From assembly GCA_963662965.1 (NCBI GenBank), contig OY759970.1, forward strand, positions 4,402,001 to 4,466,000: a DNA stretch of 64,000 bases, read 5' to 3'. Of this stretch, positions 27,153 through 36,017 are shown piece after piece; the stretch's first letter is position 1, and every line of letters starts with the position of its first letter. This DNA is from DTWD01 sp963662965. Lineage in GTDB: Bacteria; Acidobacteriota; Vicinamibacteria; Vicinamibacterales; UBA8438. A program made the position numbers and the translations under genes. Below the pieces are notes generated by a model. That model ran no database searches. It saw only the letters and a program-made list of their open reading frames with translations, and was not told the DNA's origin.

Positions 27153-27496
27153 AGGCAATAGAGGCGATCGAGCAAGCGCAGCTGGTGGAGCGACCCGACA
27201 TGCGGCCGGGCGACACCGTGCGCGTTCACGTGAAGGTGAAAGAGGGCGAGAAGGAACGCATCCAGGTATTCGAAGGCTTAGTCATTGGACAGCATCGCGG
27301 TGGTGCCAGGGCGACGTTTACGGTACGGAAGGTCTCCTTTGGTCAGGGGGTCGAGCGGATTTTCCCGCTCCACTCGCCGATGATCGACAAAATCGATATC
27401 GTCCGCTCAGCCCGCGTTCGGCGCGCGAAGCTCTACTTCCTCCGGAAACTCAGAGGCAAGGCGGCTCGTATGCGTGAGCGTCGGCGTCGTACGTAG
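27149..27496 (+). CDS. rplS: 50S ribosomal protein L19
   Basis: 115 aa, overlapping trmD by 4 bp. The L19 core is clear: RPDMRPGDTVRVHVKVKEG, ERIQVFEGLVIGQHRGG, then VERIFPLHSPMIDKIDIVR and the basic tail RRAKLYFLRKLRGKAARMRE. The protein sits at the 30S-50S interface. Its last base is shared with the start of rnhB. Confidence 0.98.
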   Translation: MKAIEAIEQAQLVERPDMRPGDTVRVHVKVKEGEKERIQVFEGLVIGQHRGGARATFTVRKVSFGQGVERIFPLHSPMIDKIDIVRSARVRRAKLYFLRKLRGKAARMRERRRRT

Positions 27497-28119
27497 TGGC
27501 ACGAGCGGTTGCGCGCCGGACGGTGGAGAATGCGGTTCGCCGACTCGGTTTTGGCCGGGTCGCCGGCGCAGACGAAGTCGGCCGCGGATGTCTTGCCGGT
27601 CCGGTCGTCGCGGCGGCGGTGGTGCTCGATCCCCGTCGCCGTCTGTCGGGGCTGCGTGATTCCAAGCTCCTGTCGGCGAAGCAGCGGGAGCGACTCTACG
27701 CCGACATCGTCGACTCCGCGAGTTGGGCGGTGGCGCAGGCGTCACCGAAGGACGTCGACCGTCTGAACGTGCATCGTGCCTCTCTCGACGCCATGCGACG
27801 CGCGCTCATGGCGTTGGTGCCGCATCCCGACTTTGCGCTCGTCGACGGATTCTGCGTGCCGGAGCTGGTGATCCCGCAAAGGGGGATCGTCGGCGGCGAC
27901 CGCCGTTGCGCGGCCATTGCGGCCGCGTCGGTGGTCGCAAAGGTAACCCGTGACCGCGCCATGGTCGAGTTGCATCGGCGGGATCCACGCTACGGGTTCG
28001 ATCGACACAAGGGCTACGCGACGCAGGTCCACCTGCGAGCCGTGGCGAGATTTGGCTATTCGGACGCCCATCGACGCTCGTTCAGGCCTCCCACCCTCTT
28101 TGATAATATTGATAACTAA
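27496..28119 (+). CDS. rnhB: Ribonuclease HII
   Basis: 207 aa from GTG, coupled to rplS. RNase HII removes ribonucleotides from DNA. The catalytic block GADEVGRGCLAGPVVAAAVV holds the first two acidic residues. LVDGFCVPEL and the C-terminal YGFDRHKGYAT block complete the family signature. It closes the rpsP operon. Confidence 0.96.
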   Translation: MARAVARRTVENAVRRLGFGRVAGADEVGRGCLAGPVVAAAVVLDPRRRLSGLRDSKLLSAKQRERLYADIVDSASWAVAQASPKDVDRLNVHRASLDAMRRALMALVPHPDFALVDGFCVPELVIPQRGIVGGDRRCAAIAAASVVAKVTRDRAMVELHRRDPRYGFDRHKGYATQVHLRAVARFGYSDAHRRSFRPPTLFDNIDN

Positions 28120-28175
28120 GACGAAGTGTCTCAGGCGCGATACGCGTGGCGGGGCGCCTTCCCAACAAGATTCGT

Positions 28176-30030
28176 ATGTCGAACCGCCGGGATCGCCTGC
28201 GTAAGGCCGAGAAGCTACTCCGCCAGGGTGGGCTCGAGGCCGCCACCGGCGAATACGTCGTGCTAATTGAGGAGCAGCCCAAGGATTGGGCTATGAGGAA
28301 CGCGCTGGGGGATCTCTACGTCCGGGCCAAGCAGATCGACGACGCGGTCGTGCAACACACTCGGATTGCCGACCATTTCTGGACGGAAGGGTTCCTCCCG
28401 AAGGCGGCTGCGCTCTACAAGAAGGCTCTGAAGGTCAAGGCGACCGACGAACCGTCGCTAGTCCGCGTCGGTGAGATCTCCGCGCAACAGGGCAAGCTCG
28501 TCGATGCGAAGGCGGCCTATCACGCCGTCGTCCAGGCGCGAAGAAAACGTGGAGACAACAAAGGGGCGAGCGAGATCGTCGTCAAACTCGGCGATCGCGA
28601 TCCGAAAGATTACGTCGGGCGGCGAGCTGCGGCGGATGCGCTGGTCGATCTCGGGATGCCGGTTGATGCCCTGGAGAAGTATCAGCAACTCGCTTCGGAG
28701 CTGACCGAAGTCGGGATGACCGACGACGCCATTACCGTCCTCAAGAACGTCGTGAGCATCGACCCGGCGAATGCGGCGAGTCGCGGGATGCTGGCGCAGG
28801 TCTGCCTGTCGGCGGGCAACCTGGATGCGGCGCTGGAGCACCTCACCGCGGAGGTGGCCATCGGCCATGAGGACTGGGAGGCCGCGGCCGGGATGCTGCA
28901 GGAGTTTGTGCAGCGTGTGCCCGGTCACGTCGGCGCCCTGGCTAAATTGGTCGAGGTCTCCGGTGGACGGATCACTCGACGACCGGCTTGTGGCGGCCCA
29001 GGGCGCCTTGGCAGACGCGTATCTCGTGGCCGGCCAGGCGTCGGAGGCAGCGTGATCGCCGAGGATCTCGTGGGGCGTGAGCCGACGAACGCGGCGCACG
29101 CCGCGCGATATCGAAAGGCGTTAGTGGCACTTGGCGAGGCTAACCCTGACGCCCGGCTCGCGGAGCTTGTGAGTCGGGAGGGGTCTGGGTCGGTCGACGA
29201 CCTCGATGAGTTCGGCACAGATGTTTTCGGCGAGGCCGCGCCGCCGGTCGTCGAGGCACCCGCCATGGACGCGCCAGCGTTGGAGATACCGGGCGGCGCC
29301 GAGGGCACCGCCGTGACCGGGCAGAGTGGCGTCGGCGATGTGAGCCTGGGCGGGCTCGACCTCACGAGCGTGCTCGCCGATGAGGTCGGGCCGGATGATG
29401 CGACAATGTCTCCGCAACCTGCGGCGCGGATGCCGGTGCCTGGTCCCTCCGGCGAGGCCCCGGCCCCGCCGGTGTCGGGGTCCACGATGTCGGGCAACCG
29501 ATCGATGCAGATCGATCTCACGTCCGTGCTTGGCGACCTCGGTGCACCAGCGGCGCCGGCACCGGAGCAGGGGAGTCCAGCACCGGTGCAAGGGGCGTTG
29601 CCGATGCCGGCCGCGGTCCCAACGCCTTCCGCCCCAGCGGCCGGCGTTCGCGCGCCGGCGGCCCAGCAGTGCCAACTCAGATTGAGCTACCGGCAGATGG
29701 GGAAGCTGGACGAGGCGATCGGCTCGCGCGAGACCGCGGCGCGCTCTCCCCGATATCGCTTCAAGGCGGCGGTCATGCTGGAACGCTTGTGCTTCGACAA
29801 AGAAGATCAGACCCGCGCCATCGAGTGGCTGGAGCGGACCGTCGAGGCGCCGGCGCCGTCGGACGAGGAGCATCGGGCGCTGCTGTGGCCACCTCGGGGT
29901 GACGCTCGAGCGACTCGGCGAAACTGCCCGTGCGCTTGCCGTGCTCATGGAGCTCCAGGCCGACGCTGGTGAGTATCGTGACGTCGCGCGGCGCGTCGCG
30001 CGCCTGGCGCAGGCCCAGACCGAGGACTGA
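28176..30030 (+). pseudogene. TPR protein of acidobacterial type, three apparent frameshifts
   Basis: The main frame runs to 29972 from the ATG at 28176 (a GTG at 28146 is also possible). TPR units include KLLRQGGLEAATGEYVVLIE, NALGDLYVRAKQIDDAV and AAALYKKALKVKATDEPSL. A long acidic Pro/Ala linker with two ITLTSVL-like motifs follows, then more TPRs. Near 28965 the frame turns to nonsense while the +1 frame reads DDRLVAAQGALADAYLVAG up to a TGA at 29053. The first frame then resumes sensibly (VIAEDLVGREPTN). Near 29889 it breaks again, and the natural C-terminus (LGVTLERLGETARALAVLME...) continues in another frame to a TGA at 30030. Each break is explained by one added or missing base, so either the gene is decaying or the consensus is wrong. 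Confidence 0.75.
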
Positions 30031-30280
30031 CACGACACCACGCCGAAACATCAGCCGGTATTTCTGCCTGCTGTATTTCCTTGAAGTTGGCGTCGTGCTC
30101 GTGGTGGCGCCGTGGACGACCTATTGGGACCGCAATCTGTTTATGGAGACGCTTCCGCTGCTCGAGCCGCTGCTGACCGCCGCGCCAATGCGTGGCAGCG
30201 TGTCCGGTATCGGCGTCGTGAACCTGTGCGCGGCCGGCGCGGAGCTCGGCGTCTTGATGGGACGCACGCACCCGGTGTGA
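29978..30280 (+). CDS. Small two-TM membrane hypothetical protein
   Basis: About 100 aa; the start is uncertain (GTG at 29978 or 29969, both inside the preceding gene). The convincing part begins near 30045 with RRNISRYFCLLYFLEVGVVLVV, a membrane segment. A short polar loop (APWTTYWDRNLFMETLP) follows, then a second hydrophobic stretch (GSVSGIGVVNLCAAGAELG). It has the look of small conserved acidobacterial membrane proteins. Its stop overlaps the GTG of thiE (GTGA), which supports it being a real, translated gene. Confidence 0.6.
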   Translation: MTSRGASRAWRRPRPRTDTTPRRNISRYFCLLYFLEVGVVLVVAPWTTYWDRNLFMETLPLLEPLLTAAPMRGSVSGIGVVNLCAAGAELGVLMGRTHPV

Positions 30281-30960
30281 CGATGATGCCGGCTCTCACG
30301 TTGCCGATCATCATGCTCGTGACCGACCAGTCGGCGCTGGCCTCTGACGCGCGCGAGACCGAGGAGTCGCACGAGCGGCTGCTCGGCCTTATCGAGGCAT
30401 GGGCCCATGCCGGCGTCGATATCGTCCACGTCCGGGAGGCCACGCTACCTGATCGGCGACTCGTCGACCTCGTTCGCCAGGCGCGCGTTCGGGTGTCGGG
30501 GACCGGCGCGCGCATCATCGTCAATGATCGTCCGGACGTTGCGCTCGCGGCCGGCGCCGACGGCGTGCACCTGAAGGACGATGCAACGCCGGTGTCTCGA
30601 ATCCGAGCGCTCGGCCCCCCGACGTGGGTCGTCGGTCGTTCCGTGCATGATTTCGATGGGGCGTTGCGCGCGGTCGGCGAAGGCGGAATCGATTATCTCC
30701 TTACCGGGACCATCCACGCGACGCCCGCCAAGCCGGGATCCATAACGCTGGGACTCGCAGGATTGCAGAGAATTGCCCATGCGGTCACCGTGCCGGTCGT
30801 CGCCATCGGCGGACTGCGCTTCGGCGAGGCGCAAGCCGTTGCCGATGCGGGGGCGGCCGGACTGGCGGGGATCCGACTTTTTTGCGACGGCGCGACGGCG
30901 TCCTCGACGGAACGGTCGGCACGTATCGATGCGACGCGTCGAGCGTTTGGGGTCGTTTGA
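30277..30960 (+). CDS. thiE: Thiamine-phosphate synthase
   Basis: 227 aa from a GTG overlapping the previous stop; ATGs at 30283 and 30286 are alternatives. ThiE couples HMP-pyrophosphate with thiazole phosphate. The TIM-barrel motifs are present: IIMLVTDQSAL, VDIVHVREATLPDR, ARIIVNDRPDVALAAGADGVHL, VGRSVHD, the phosphate loop GTIHATPAKPG and VVAIGGLRFGEA. No TPP riboswitch was seen upstream; the gene sits inside an operon. Confidence 0.9.
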   Translation: MTMMPALTLPIIMLVTDQSALASDARETEESHERLLGLIEAWAHAGVDIVHVREATLPDRRLVDLVRQARVRVSGTGARIIVNDRPDVALAAGADGVHLKDDATPVSRIRALGPPTWVVGRSVHDFDGALRAVGEGGIDYLLTGTIHATPAKPGSITLGLAGLQRIAHAVTVPVVAIGGLRFGEAQAVADAGAAGLAGIRLFCDGATASSTERSARIDATRRAFGVV

Positions 30961-30997
30961 CAAGGGAAAAGCGCTCGTCTACCTTCAAAGAGCCACC

Positions 30998-31813
30998 GTG
31001 ACGCCGAGTTCAGATCCTCCTTTCGGTCAAGTGCTTCGTGAGGCGCGTGAAGCGCGTGGGATTTCGCTCCGTGAAATCGTGGTGTCCACGAAAATCTCTA
31101 AGGCCGCCCTCGAAGCACTCGAGCACGACGACATCGGCAATCTCCCCGGCGGCATCTTTACTCGATCGTTCGTCCGGTCGTACGCGGACGCGGTGGGCCT
31201 CGATCCCGAAGCGACGCTGCAGGACTTCCTGGCACGGTTTCCGACCGACGACGAACGTAAGGCCCCGATCAGCCGCCACGAGTCGTTCACGCACGATAAA
31301 TTCCAGAGTCAGCAGCGGATGGCGCGAACTGTGCTCAGTCTCGCGCTGGCGAGTATTCCACTCATCGTGTTTCTCGTGTATCTCGGTATGCGCGGCAGCA
31401 GTGAGGATCTTGCCGAAGCTCAGGCGGCGGCGGATGCCGCCGCCGTGTTGGAGATCCAGCGTGCGCGCGCGGTGACGCCGACCGCTCCGCCGCCGGTCTC
31501 GACCCCGGTGCGTCAGGCGTCCCCACCGGTCGCCGAGGCTGCGGCTCTGGGCCCGCTCACGATCGACATACACCCGACCGCCGACTGCTGGGTGTCGGCG
31601 ACGGTGGACGGTAAGCGGCTCTTTTCTCGTGTCATGCGGGCCGGGGAGCGGGAGGTGTTCGAGGCCGAGAGGGAAGTCGTCGTCAACATCGGTGATGCGG
31701 GCGCGTTCGAGTTCGCGATCAATCAGCGACCAGGGCGGTCGCTCGGTACGCCGGGTGAGGTGGTCACGGCCCGTATCAACCGAGAGAACTATCGGAGCTT
31801 CGTGACCGAGTAG
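30998..31813 (+). CDS. RodZ-like helix-turn-helix membrane protein
   Basis: 271 aa from GTG at 30998. The N-terminal Cro/CI-like HTH (FGQVLREAREARGISLREIVV, then TKISKAALEALEHDD) is followed by FTRSFVRSYADAVGLDPEATL. A single membrane segment lies near residue 110 (TVLSLALASIPLIVFLVYLG). A Pro/Ala linker and a DUF4115-type beta domain follow (LTIDIHPTADCWVSATVDGK). This layout is that of RodZ, which links MreB to the elongation machinery. RodZ is normally longer; the short linker is within variation. Confidence 0.85.
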   Translation: MTPSSDPPFGQVLREAREARGISLREIVVSTKISKAALEALEHDDIGNLPGGIFTRSFVRSYADAVGLDPEATLQDFLARFPTDDERKAPISRHESFTHDKFQSQQRMARTVLSLALASIPLIVFLVYLGMRGSSEDLAEAQAAADAAAVLEIQRARAVTPTAPPPVSTPVRQASPPVAEAAALGPLTIDIHPTADCWVSATVDGKRLFSRVMRAGEREVFEAEREVVVNIGDAGAFEFAINQRPGRSLGTPGEVVTARINRENYRSFVTE

Positions 31814-31860
31814 GCTTCCGCCTCACGACGGCGTCCTAGTCATCCTCATCGGATCCCCTT

Positions 31861-32361
31861 ATGGATGTTGATATTCGCGGACCGCTTGTGGATCTGTTCC
31901 GTCGCGGCGAGGCGTCATCGGATGTTCGGCTGCTTCCGGCCCGAGGTGGGCTTGGAGCGCCGGCGCTGTCGGCGTTTCTGGCGAGGCCGGACGTCGCGGA
32001 GTCGGTGCGCGAGTACTTTGCGATTGGGGGCGCGGGGTGTGCTGGTGCGGGACTCGAACAAGCTCGTCTCGTCCGCGGTGATCAGCGGTCCGAAGCTGAA
32101 CGAGTCTGAGGTCGAAGCCTACGCTGCATGACCAACGTCTCGGAGGAAGTGCTCCGCTTGATCGGGAACAACTGCAGCTGGATGAAGAGCTACGTGATTG
32201 CCGCGGCGTTGACCAAGAAGCCGAAGACGCCGGTGGTACTCTCCCTTCGGTTCGTGCCGCACATGAATGACCGGGATATCAAAGCGCTGGCCCGCGACCG
32301 TAACGTCTCCGACCCGGTCCGGCGCGCCGCACAGCGCATCGTGTCTCGCAGCCAGGGCTGA
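31861..32361 (+). pseudogene. Degenerate conserved hypothetical gene
   Basis: Three pieces of one protein lie in different frames. Piece one (31861 on) starts MDVDIRGPLVDLFRRGEASSDVRL and runs to DVAESVREYFA. Piece two, in another frame, reads RGVLVRDSNKLVSSAVISGP and ends at a TGA at 32129-32131. Piece three (32128-32361) continues MTNVSEEVLRLIGNNCSWMK to VSDPVRRAAQRIVSRSQG. The joins look as if single bases were lost, and the N-terminal part seems to lack an internal stretch (the jump from ARGGLG to APALSAFLARPD). I cannot name the family. The C-terminal piece has the alternating helices of HEAT-like proteins. Confidence 0.6.
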
Positions 32362-32375
32362 GCTTGCGCCACGCG

Positions 32376-32396
32376 CGCTCTTGCTAGAGCGTTTTT
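32376..32396 (+). terminator. Rho-independent terminator
   Basis: A 6-bp stem (CGCTCT pairing with AGAGCG) around a TGCT loop is followed by five T residues. It lies 14 bp after the degenerate gene and would end the thiE-rodZ transcript. Confidence 0.75.
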
Positions 32397-32497
32397 GCAC
32401 GTTCGTATCGCCGCTCGATCGACAGATGAGCAGGTTCGAACGGCATCGCCGAGCGAGCGGCCCAACACTGGTCTCTGTCGGAATCCGCGTCGTCCTT

Positions 32498-32601
32498 GAG
32501 ACGGGGCCTGCGGGCCCGAAACCCGCCGCCAGCACTCGCGGGGACCCGTTAGGCCCGCTCCGTGCTGGCGGGGCACGCCGTGCGCGCCCTGATCGTACCG
32601 A
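32498..32601 (-). repeat. GC-rich interspersed repeat R1, copy 5 (inverted)
   Basis: Inverted R1 copy: GAGACGGGGCCTGCGGGCCC, GCCAGCACTCGCGGGGACCC, GCCCGCTCCGTGCTGGCGGG and GCGCGCCCTGATCGTACC are recognisable. It lies in the long gene-free stretch 32362-32918. Confidence 0.8.
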
Positions 32602-32623
32602 GCGACACCTGGCTGCTTCTCAC

Positions 32624-32740
32624 CGCGCGAGCGAACGGAGTGGGGCATTCGGGGCCCCGCGAGAGAGCGAGCGAGGGGGTCTAGGGGAAGCGCGTGAGGC
32701 TGGGCCGTGTCGACGGAGCGCGATATTCTCTTAGTCTGGA
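32624..32740 (+). repeat. Dispersed intergenic repeat, family R2, copy 2
   Basis: Matches 1289-1404 in order of blocks: GCGAACGGAGTGGGGCA, GGCCCCGCGAGAGAGCGAGC, CTAGGGGAAGCGCG and ATATTCTCTTAGTCTGGA. It abuts R1 copy 5. Confidence 0.55.
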
Positions 32741-32900
32741 CAGGGACACGCGCCGCCCCTGACCAGCTGTTGCTCGCCGCGTGAAGGGTTCCGCCTGCGG
32801 TCGGAGGTGACGTTTTCCGGCGGGCCGATCTGGCGTCCGGAGGGACGCCCCGGCCGTGGCTGCCGCACGTGTGGCCGGGGCAACACGCGCCCGCTACGTA
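32741..32900. other. Gene-free GC-rich stretch with overlapping hairpins
   Basis: No coding signal is seen on either strand between the R2 copy and the start of the minus-strand gene region at 32919. Two strong hairpins share bases. One is GGCGTCC/GGACGCC at 32832-32849; the other pairs CCCCGGCC at 32848-32855 with GGCCGGGG at 32873-32880. They can only partly form together. It may be a small RNA, a terminator region or repeat debris; I cannot assign it. Confidence 0.35.
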
Positions 32901-32918
32901 CTAACGAAACGCGCTAGG

Positions 32919-33188
32919 TTAGTCGGTCGTTCGGCGGCGGGATCGAGTCTTGGCCGCCGCGGTCCGTGCGCCGTCGGTCGTTGTCTTTGCACGCTTGTGC
33001 TGGCTCTCGATGCGCCACTCGGAACGCATTTGCGAGAGGCCGTCCATGTACACCGCCACCCTGGCTCGACTCGGCTCGCCCGGAAGCGCTTTGAGGAGCT
33101 CGATGGCTTCGCGAAGGTCGCGCTCGATCGTGCGCCGGGTCGCCTCATAGTAGAGGCGCGTGATACGGCGAATCGCGGCCGGGCTCAT
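32919..33188 (-). CDS. Small conserved-looking hypothetical protein
   Basis: 89 aa. The ATG overlaps the polX stop by 4 bp, which argues for a translated downstream gene. It is mainly helical and charged: IRRITRLYYEATRRTIERDL, REAIELLKALPGEPSRARV and AVYMDGLSQMRSEWR. The tail is Arg/Lys/Thr-rich and may reflect unconstrained sequence. I do not recognise a named family. Confidence 0.6.
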   Translation of the reverse strand: MSPAAIRRITRLYYEATRRTIERDLREAIELLKALPGEPSRARVAVYMDGLSQMRSEWRIESQHKRAKTTTDGARTAAAKTRSRRRTTD

Positions 33189-34924
33189 GGTGTCGGTGCC
33201 GCTCCGCGTCGCCGGCGCAGCCGTGCTCGGAGCTCATCGAGCGGCAGGGTATTGAGGACATGGCGGGGCTCGAGCCACGCTCGACGTCCAACGCGGACGC
33301 CCCATTCGAGATACGCAAAGCTTTCCACGTTGTGCGCATCGGACGAAATGACGAGCGGCACATTGCGGTCGCGTGCCAGTTTCGCATCCACGTCGCGCAG
33401 ATCGAGTCGACGGGCCTGCGCGTTGATTTCTAAAGCGACGCCATGTGCAGCGGCCCCGTCAACGAGGCGCTCGATGTTGAGTTGTGACGCTTGGCGGCGC
33501 AGCAATTGACGACCGGTGGGATGGCCGATGATGTCGACGAACGGCGACGCCATGGCACGCAGGACACGGTCGGTCATCTCGGACTCGCTTTGAGTGAACG
33601 CAGAGTGCACTGACGCAATGACGAGGTCGAGCTCCGCCAAGCAGTCCTCCGCCAGGTCGAGCTCACCGTCGGCCCGGATGTCACATTCGATGCCGGCGAG
33701 AAGCGTGATCCCGTCGACTCGGGCATTCACGGCACGGACGGCGGCAGCGTGCTCCAAGGCCCGGCGTTCATCGAGTCCATTCGCCATCGCGAGGGTTTGG
33801 CTGTGGTCGGTCAGCGCCAAGTATTCGAGCCCCGCGCCGATGGCCGCCCTCGCCATTGATTCAATGTCGGCCACGCCGTCGGTGGCGGTCGTGTGGCTGT
33901 GGAGGTCGCCTCGAAGATGCCGCCGTTCGATCAACTGCGGAAGGGTGCCGATCTCTGCGGCTGCGATCTCGCCAGTATTCTCCCTGAGCTCCGGCTCGAC
34001 GTAGGTCAGGCCGAGAGCTTCATAGATGTCGTGTTCGGTCCGGCCGCCAACGGCGCGTCCCGACTCGACATCGAAGAGACCGTACTCATTGAGTTTGAGT
34101 CCACGCTGCAGCGCGCGATCTCGGAGAGCAATGTTGTGCGCTTTCGACCCGCTGAAGTACTGCATCGCGGCGCCGGCGCTCTCGACCGGCACGACACGCA
34201 GATTCGCTTGGATTCCCTCCCGGAGCAGGACACTGGATTTCGTCTCGCCGCGTCCGAGCACGCGCTCGACCTTTGGATACTCGACGAAGGTGGCCATGAT
34301 GCTGCCGCGGGTGTCGGCGCCGATCGCGAGGATGTCGACATCGCCACAGGTTTCGCATCCGCGGCGAAGGCTCCCGACCGGCACGAGCCGTTCGGCGTCG
34401 TGTGCGACTTGGAGGTGCTCCACCAACGCCGACGCGATTCGGTGGGTGTCCGGAAGGAGGAAACGCCCGATGCGCTGGCGCCGTTCGTCGATGGCACGGA
34501 GCAGCAGCGTTTCCTTCTTGGCGCCGAGCCCACGTAGTTTCTGGATCCGACCAGCGCGCGCGGCGTCTTCGAGGGCTTCGATTGAGGCCACGTCGAGCTC
34601 ACGATAGAGGCGCGCGACGGTTTTGGGTCCGAGACCCTGGAGCTCGAGAAGGTCGAGCAAGGTCCGGGGAAGCTCCTGCAACAGTTCCTCGAAGTAGGCG
34701 AGCGTGCCCCGGTCGACGAGCTCGCGGAGCTTAGCCGCGAGGTCCTTTCCGATGCCGGGGATGGCGCGCAGATCCTCATTCGACAGGTCCGCGATCCGTT
34801 CAGCGGTCGTACCGACGATGTCGGCCGCGTTGCGGTAGGCCCGTATCTTGAACGGATTGGCGCCTTTGATCTCGAGGAGATCGGCGATTTGCTCGAAGAC
34901 GCGGGCGACGGCGTGGTTATCCAT
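33185..34924 (-). CDS. polX: DNA polymerase/3'-5' exonuclease PolX
   Basis: 579 aa, standard bacterial PolX layout. The N-terminal helix-hairpin-helix region (VARVFEQIADLLEIKGANPF, IPGIGKDLAAKLRELV, LQGLGPKTVARLY) binds gapped DNA. The nucleotidyltransferase core carries GSLRRGCETCGDVDILA with the metal-binding Asp pair. The C-terminal PHP phosphoesterase domain begins GDLHSHTTATDG and includes LALTDHSQ, GIECDIRADGELD and VISSDAH. It acts in base-excision repair. It lies between a sugar kinase (8-bp overlap) and a small gene. Confidence 0.96.
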   Translation of the reverse strand: MDNHAVARVFEQIADLLEIKGANPFKIRAYRNAADIVGTTAERIADLSNEDLRAIPGIGKDLAAKLRELVDRGTLAYFEELLQELPRTLLDLLELQGLGPKTVARLYRELDVASIEALEDAARAGRIQKLRGLGAKKETLLLRAIDERRQRIGRFLLPDTHRIASALVEHLQVAHDAERLVPVGSLRRGCETCGDVDILAIGADTRGSIMATFVEYPKVERVLGRGETKSSVLLREGIQANLRVVPVESAGAAMQYFSGSKAHNIALRDRALQRGLKLNEYGLFDVESGRAVGGRTEHDIYEALGLTYVEPELRENTGEIAAAEIGTLPQLIERRHLRGDLHSHTTATDGVADIESMARAAIGAGLEYLALTDHSQTLAMANGLDERRALEHAAAVRAVNARVDGITLLAGIECDIRADGELDLAEDCLAELDLVIASVHSAFTQSESEMTDRVLRAMASPFVDIIGHPTGRQLLRRQASQLNIERLVDGAAAHGVALEINAQARRLDLRDVDAKLARDRNVPLVISSDAHNVESFAYLEWGVRVGRRAWLEPRHVLNTLPLDELRARLRRRRGAAPTP

Positions 34925-35930
34925 GCCGCTCCTGCGGGTCGACCGTCACGCGGAGCCCTTCAGTATCGACCCGACAGTCCAGGATCTGGGCGTCCGCCTG
35001 TTCGAGTGCGCGTCGCACCGCATCCGTCGCGTCGGGTTGTGCAACGAAGACCACGCAGCCGCCCCCGCCGGCTCCGCACGCTTTTGCCCCCAGTGCGCCC
35101 GCGCGCCGACCGTGGTCGATGAGCGTCTCGAGGCGATCGGTGGTCACGCCGGGTGCCAGTCGCTTTCGTAGCTCCCATTCGAGACCGATCTGCCTCCCGA
35201 CTTCATCCCATTGCTCAGCCTCGATCGCATGGCGCATGGCGACCGCCACGTCGCGGATGTCGTCGAAGAGGGCGAGGATGTTCGAGTCGCCATCGATATG
35301 ACGCTTCGTGACCTCCCAGTTGTTGATGCCGGAGTCGCGAGACTGGCCGGTGTAGACCAGGACGATCCGATCAGCCAGCGCATCGACGTCGACCGCAAGC
35401 GGCACTCGCACAACGCCACCCGGGCGTAGCTCGAGCGCTGCGACGCCGCCGTAGGTCGCGGGTCGGTAGTCCTGCGCGCCCGTTGGCACCGCAATCACCT
35501 GCGCCTCGAGGTCGAGCGCGAGGCGGATGAGCGCTTCCGGATCGATGTCGCGCCCACACCATCGCGTGAGCGCCGCGCACAACGCGATGGTGAGCGCGGA
35601 CGAGCCGGCGAGACCGGCGCCGACCGGAGAGCCTGAGCGAGTCGAGATCGTCATCTCAGTGGCTCCGAAGTAGCGGCCAATGCAAGTGAGTAGACGCAAC
35701 TCCGGACGATCGTTGAGCTGGGCCATATCCTCCACGTCCGCGGTGGCGCCGGTGTCTTCCGCCACGATGCGGAGGCGACCGTCGGTCCGGGACTCGAGGC
35801 GACACTCCGCCCGGCGCGTGATCGCCACGTTGAGCGTCTGCGCGTTGTCGTGGAACAAATAGAGGGGCCAGATATCGAGTGTGCCGCCAGCGAGATCGAT
35901 GCGCGTGGGGGCTGAGGAATGAACCCGCAC
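34917..35930 (-). CDS. GHMP-family sugar kinase
   Basis: 337 aa from the GTG at 35930 (RVHSSAPTRIDLAGGTLDIW), the canonical GHMP start. The phosphate-binding loop is SPVGAGLAGSSALTIAL; motif 3 is AKACGAGGGGCVVFVA. It resembles D-glycero-D-manno-heptose-7-phosphate kinase and L-fucokinase-like enzymes, but the substrate cannot be read from the sequence. A TATAAT-like box lies about 8 nt before the GTG, so the mRNA leader would be very short. It is divergent from nagZ, which suggests an amino-sugar or recycling role as one possibility. Confidence 0.85.
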   Translation of the reverse strand: MRVHSSAPTRIDLAGGTLDIWPLYLFHDNAQTLNVAITRRAECRLESRTDGRLRIVAEDTGATADVEDMAQLNDRPELRLLTCIGRYFGATEMTISTRSGSPVGAGLAGSSALTIALCAALTRWCGRDIDPEALIRLALDLEAQVIAVPTGAQDYRPATYGGVAALELRPGGVVRVPLAVDVDALADRIVLVYTGQSRDSGINNWEVTKRHIDGDSNILALFDDIRDVAVAMRHAIEAEQWDEVGRQIGLEWELRKRLAPGVTTDRLETLIDHGRRAGALGAKACGAGGGGCVVFVAQPDATDAVRRALEQADAQILDCRVDTEGLRVTVDPQERHG

Positions 35931-36017
35931 GCGAGCATTATAATGGGACCCTGCACACACTGAGTGCGACAGTATTACCCACACGCGTCTTCGGACGTAG
36001 GTTCTCTGAGCTCCTAG

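Noticed and set aside
32600..32850. 6S RNA
   Set aside because: AAGGGTTCCGCCTGCGG near 32785 resembles the 3' side of the 6S central bubble, but I could not find a pairing closing stem or the 5' half within 200 nt on that strand.
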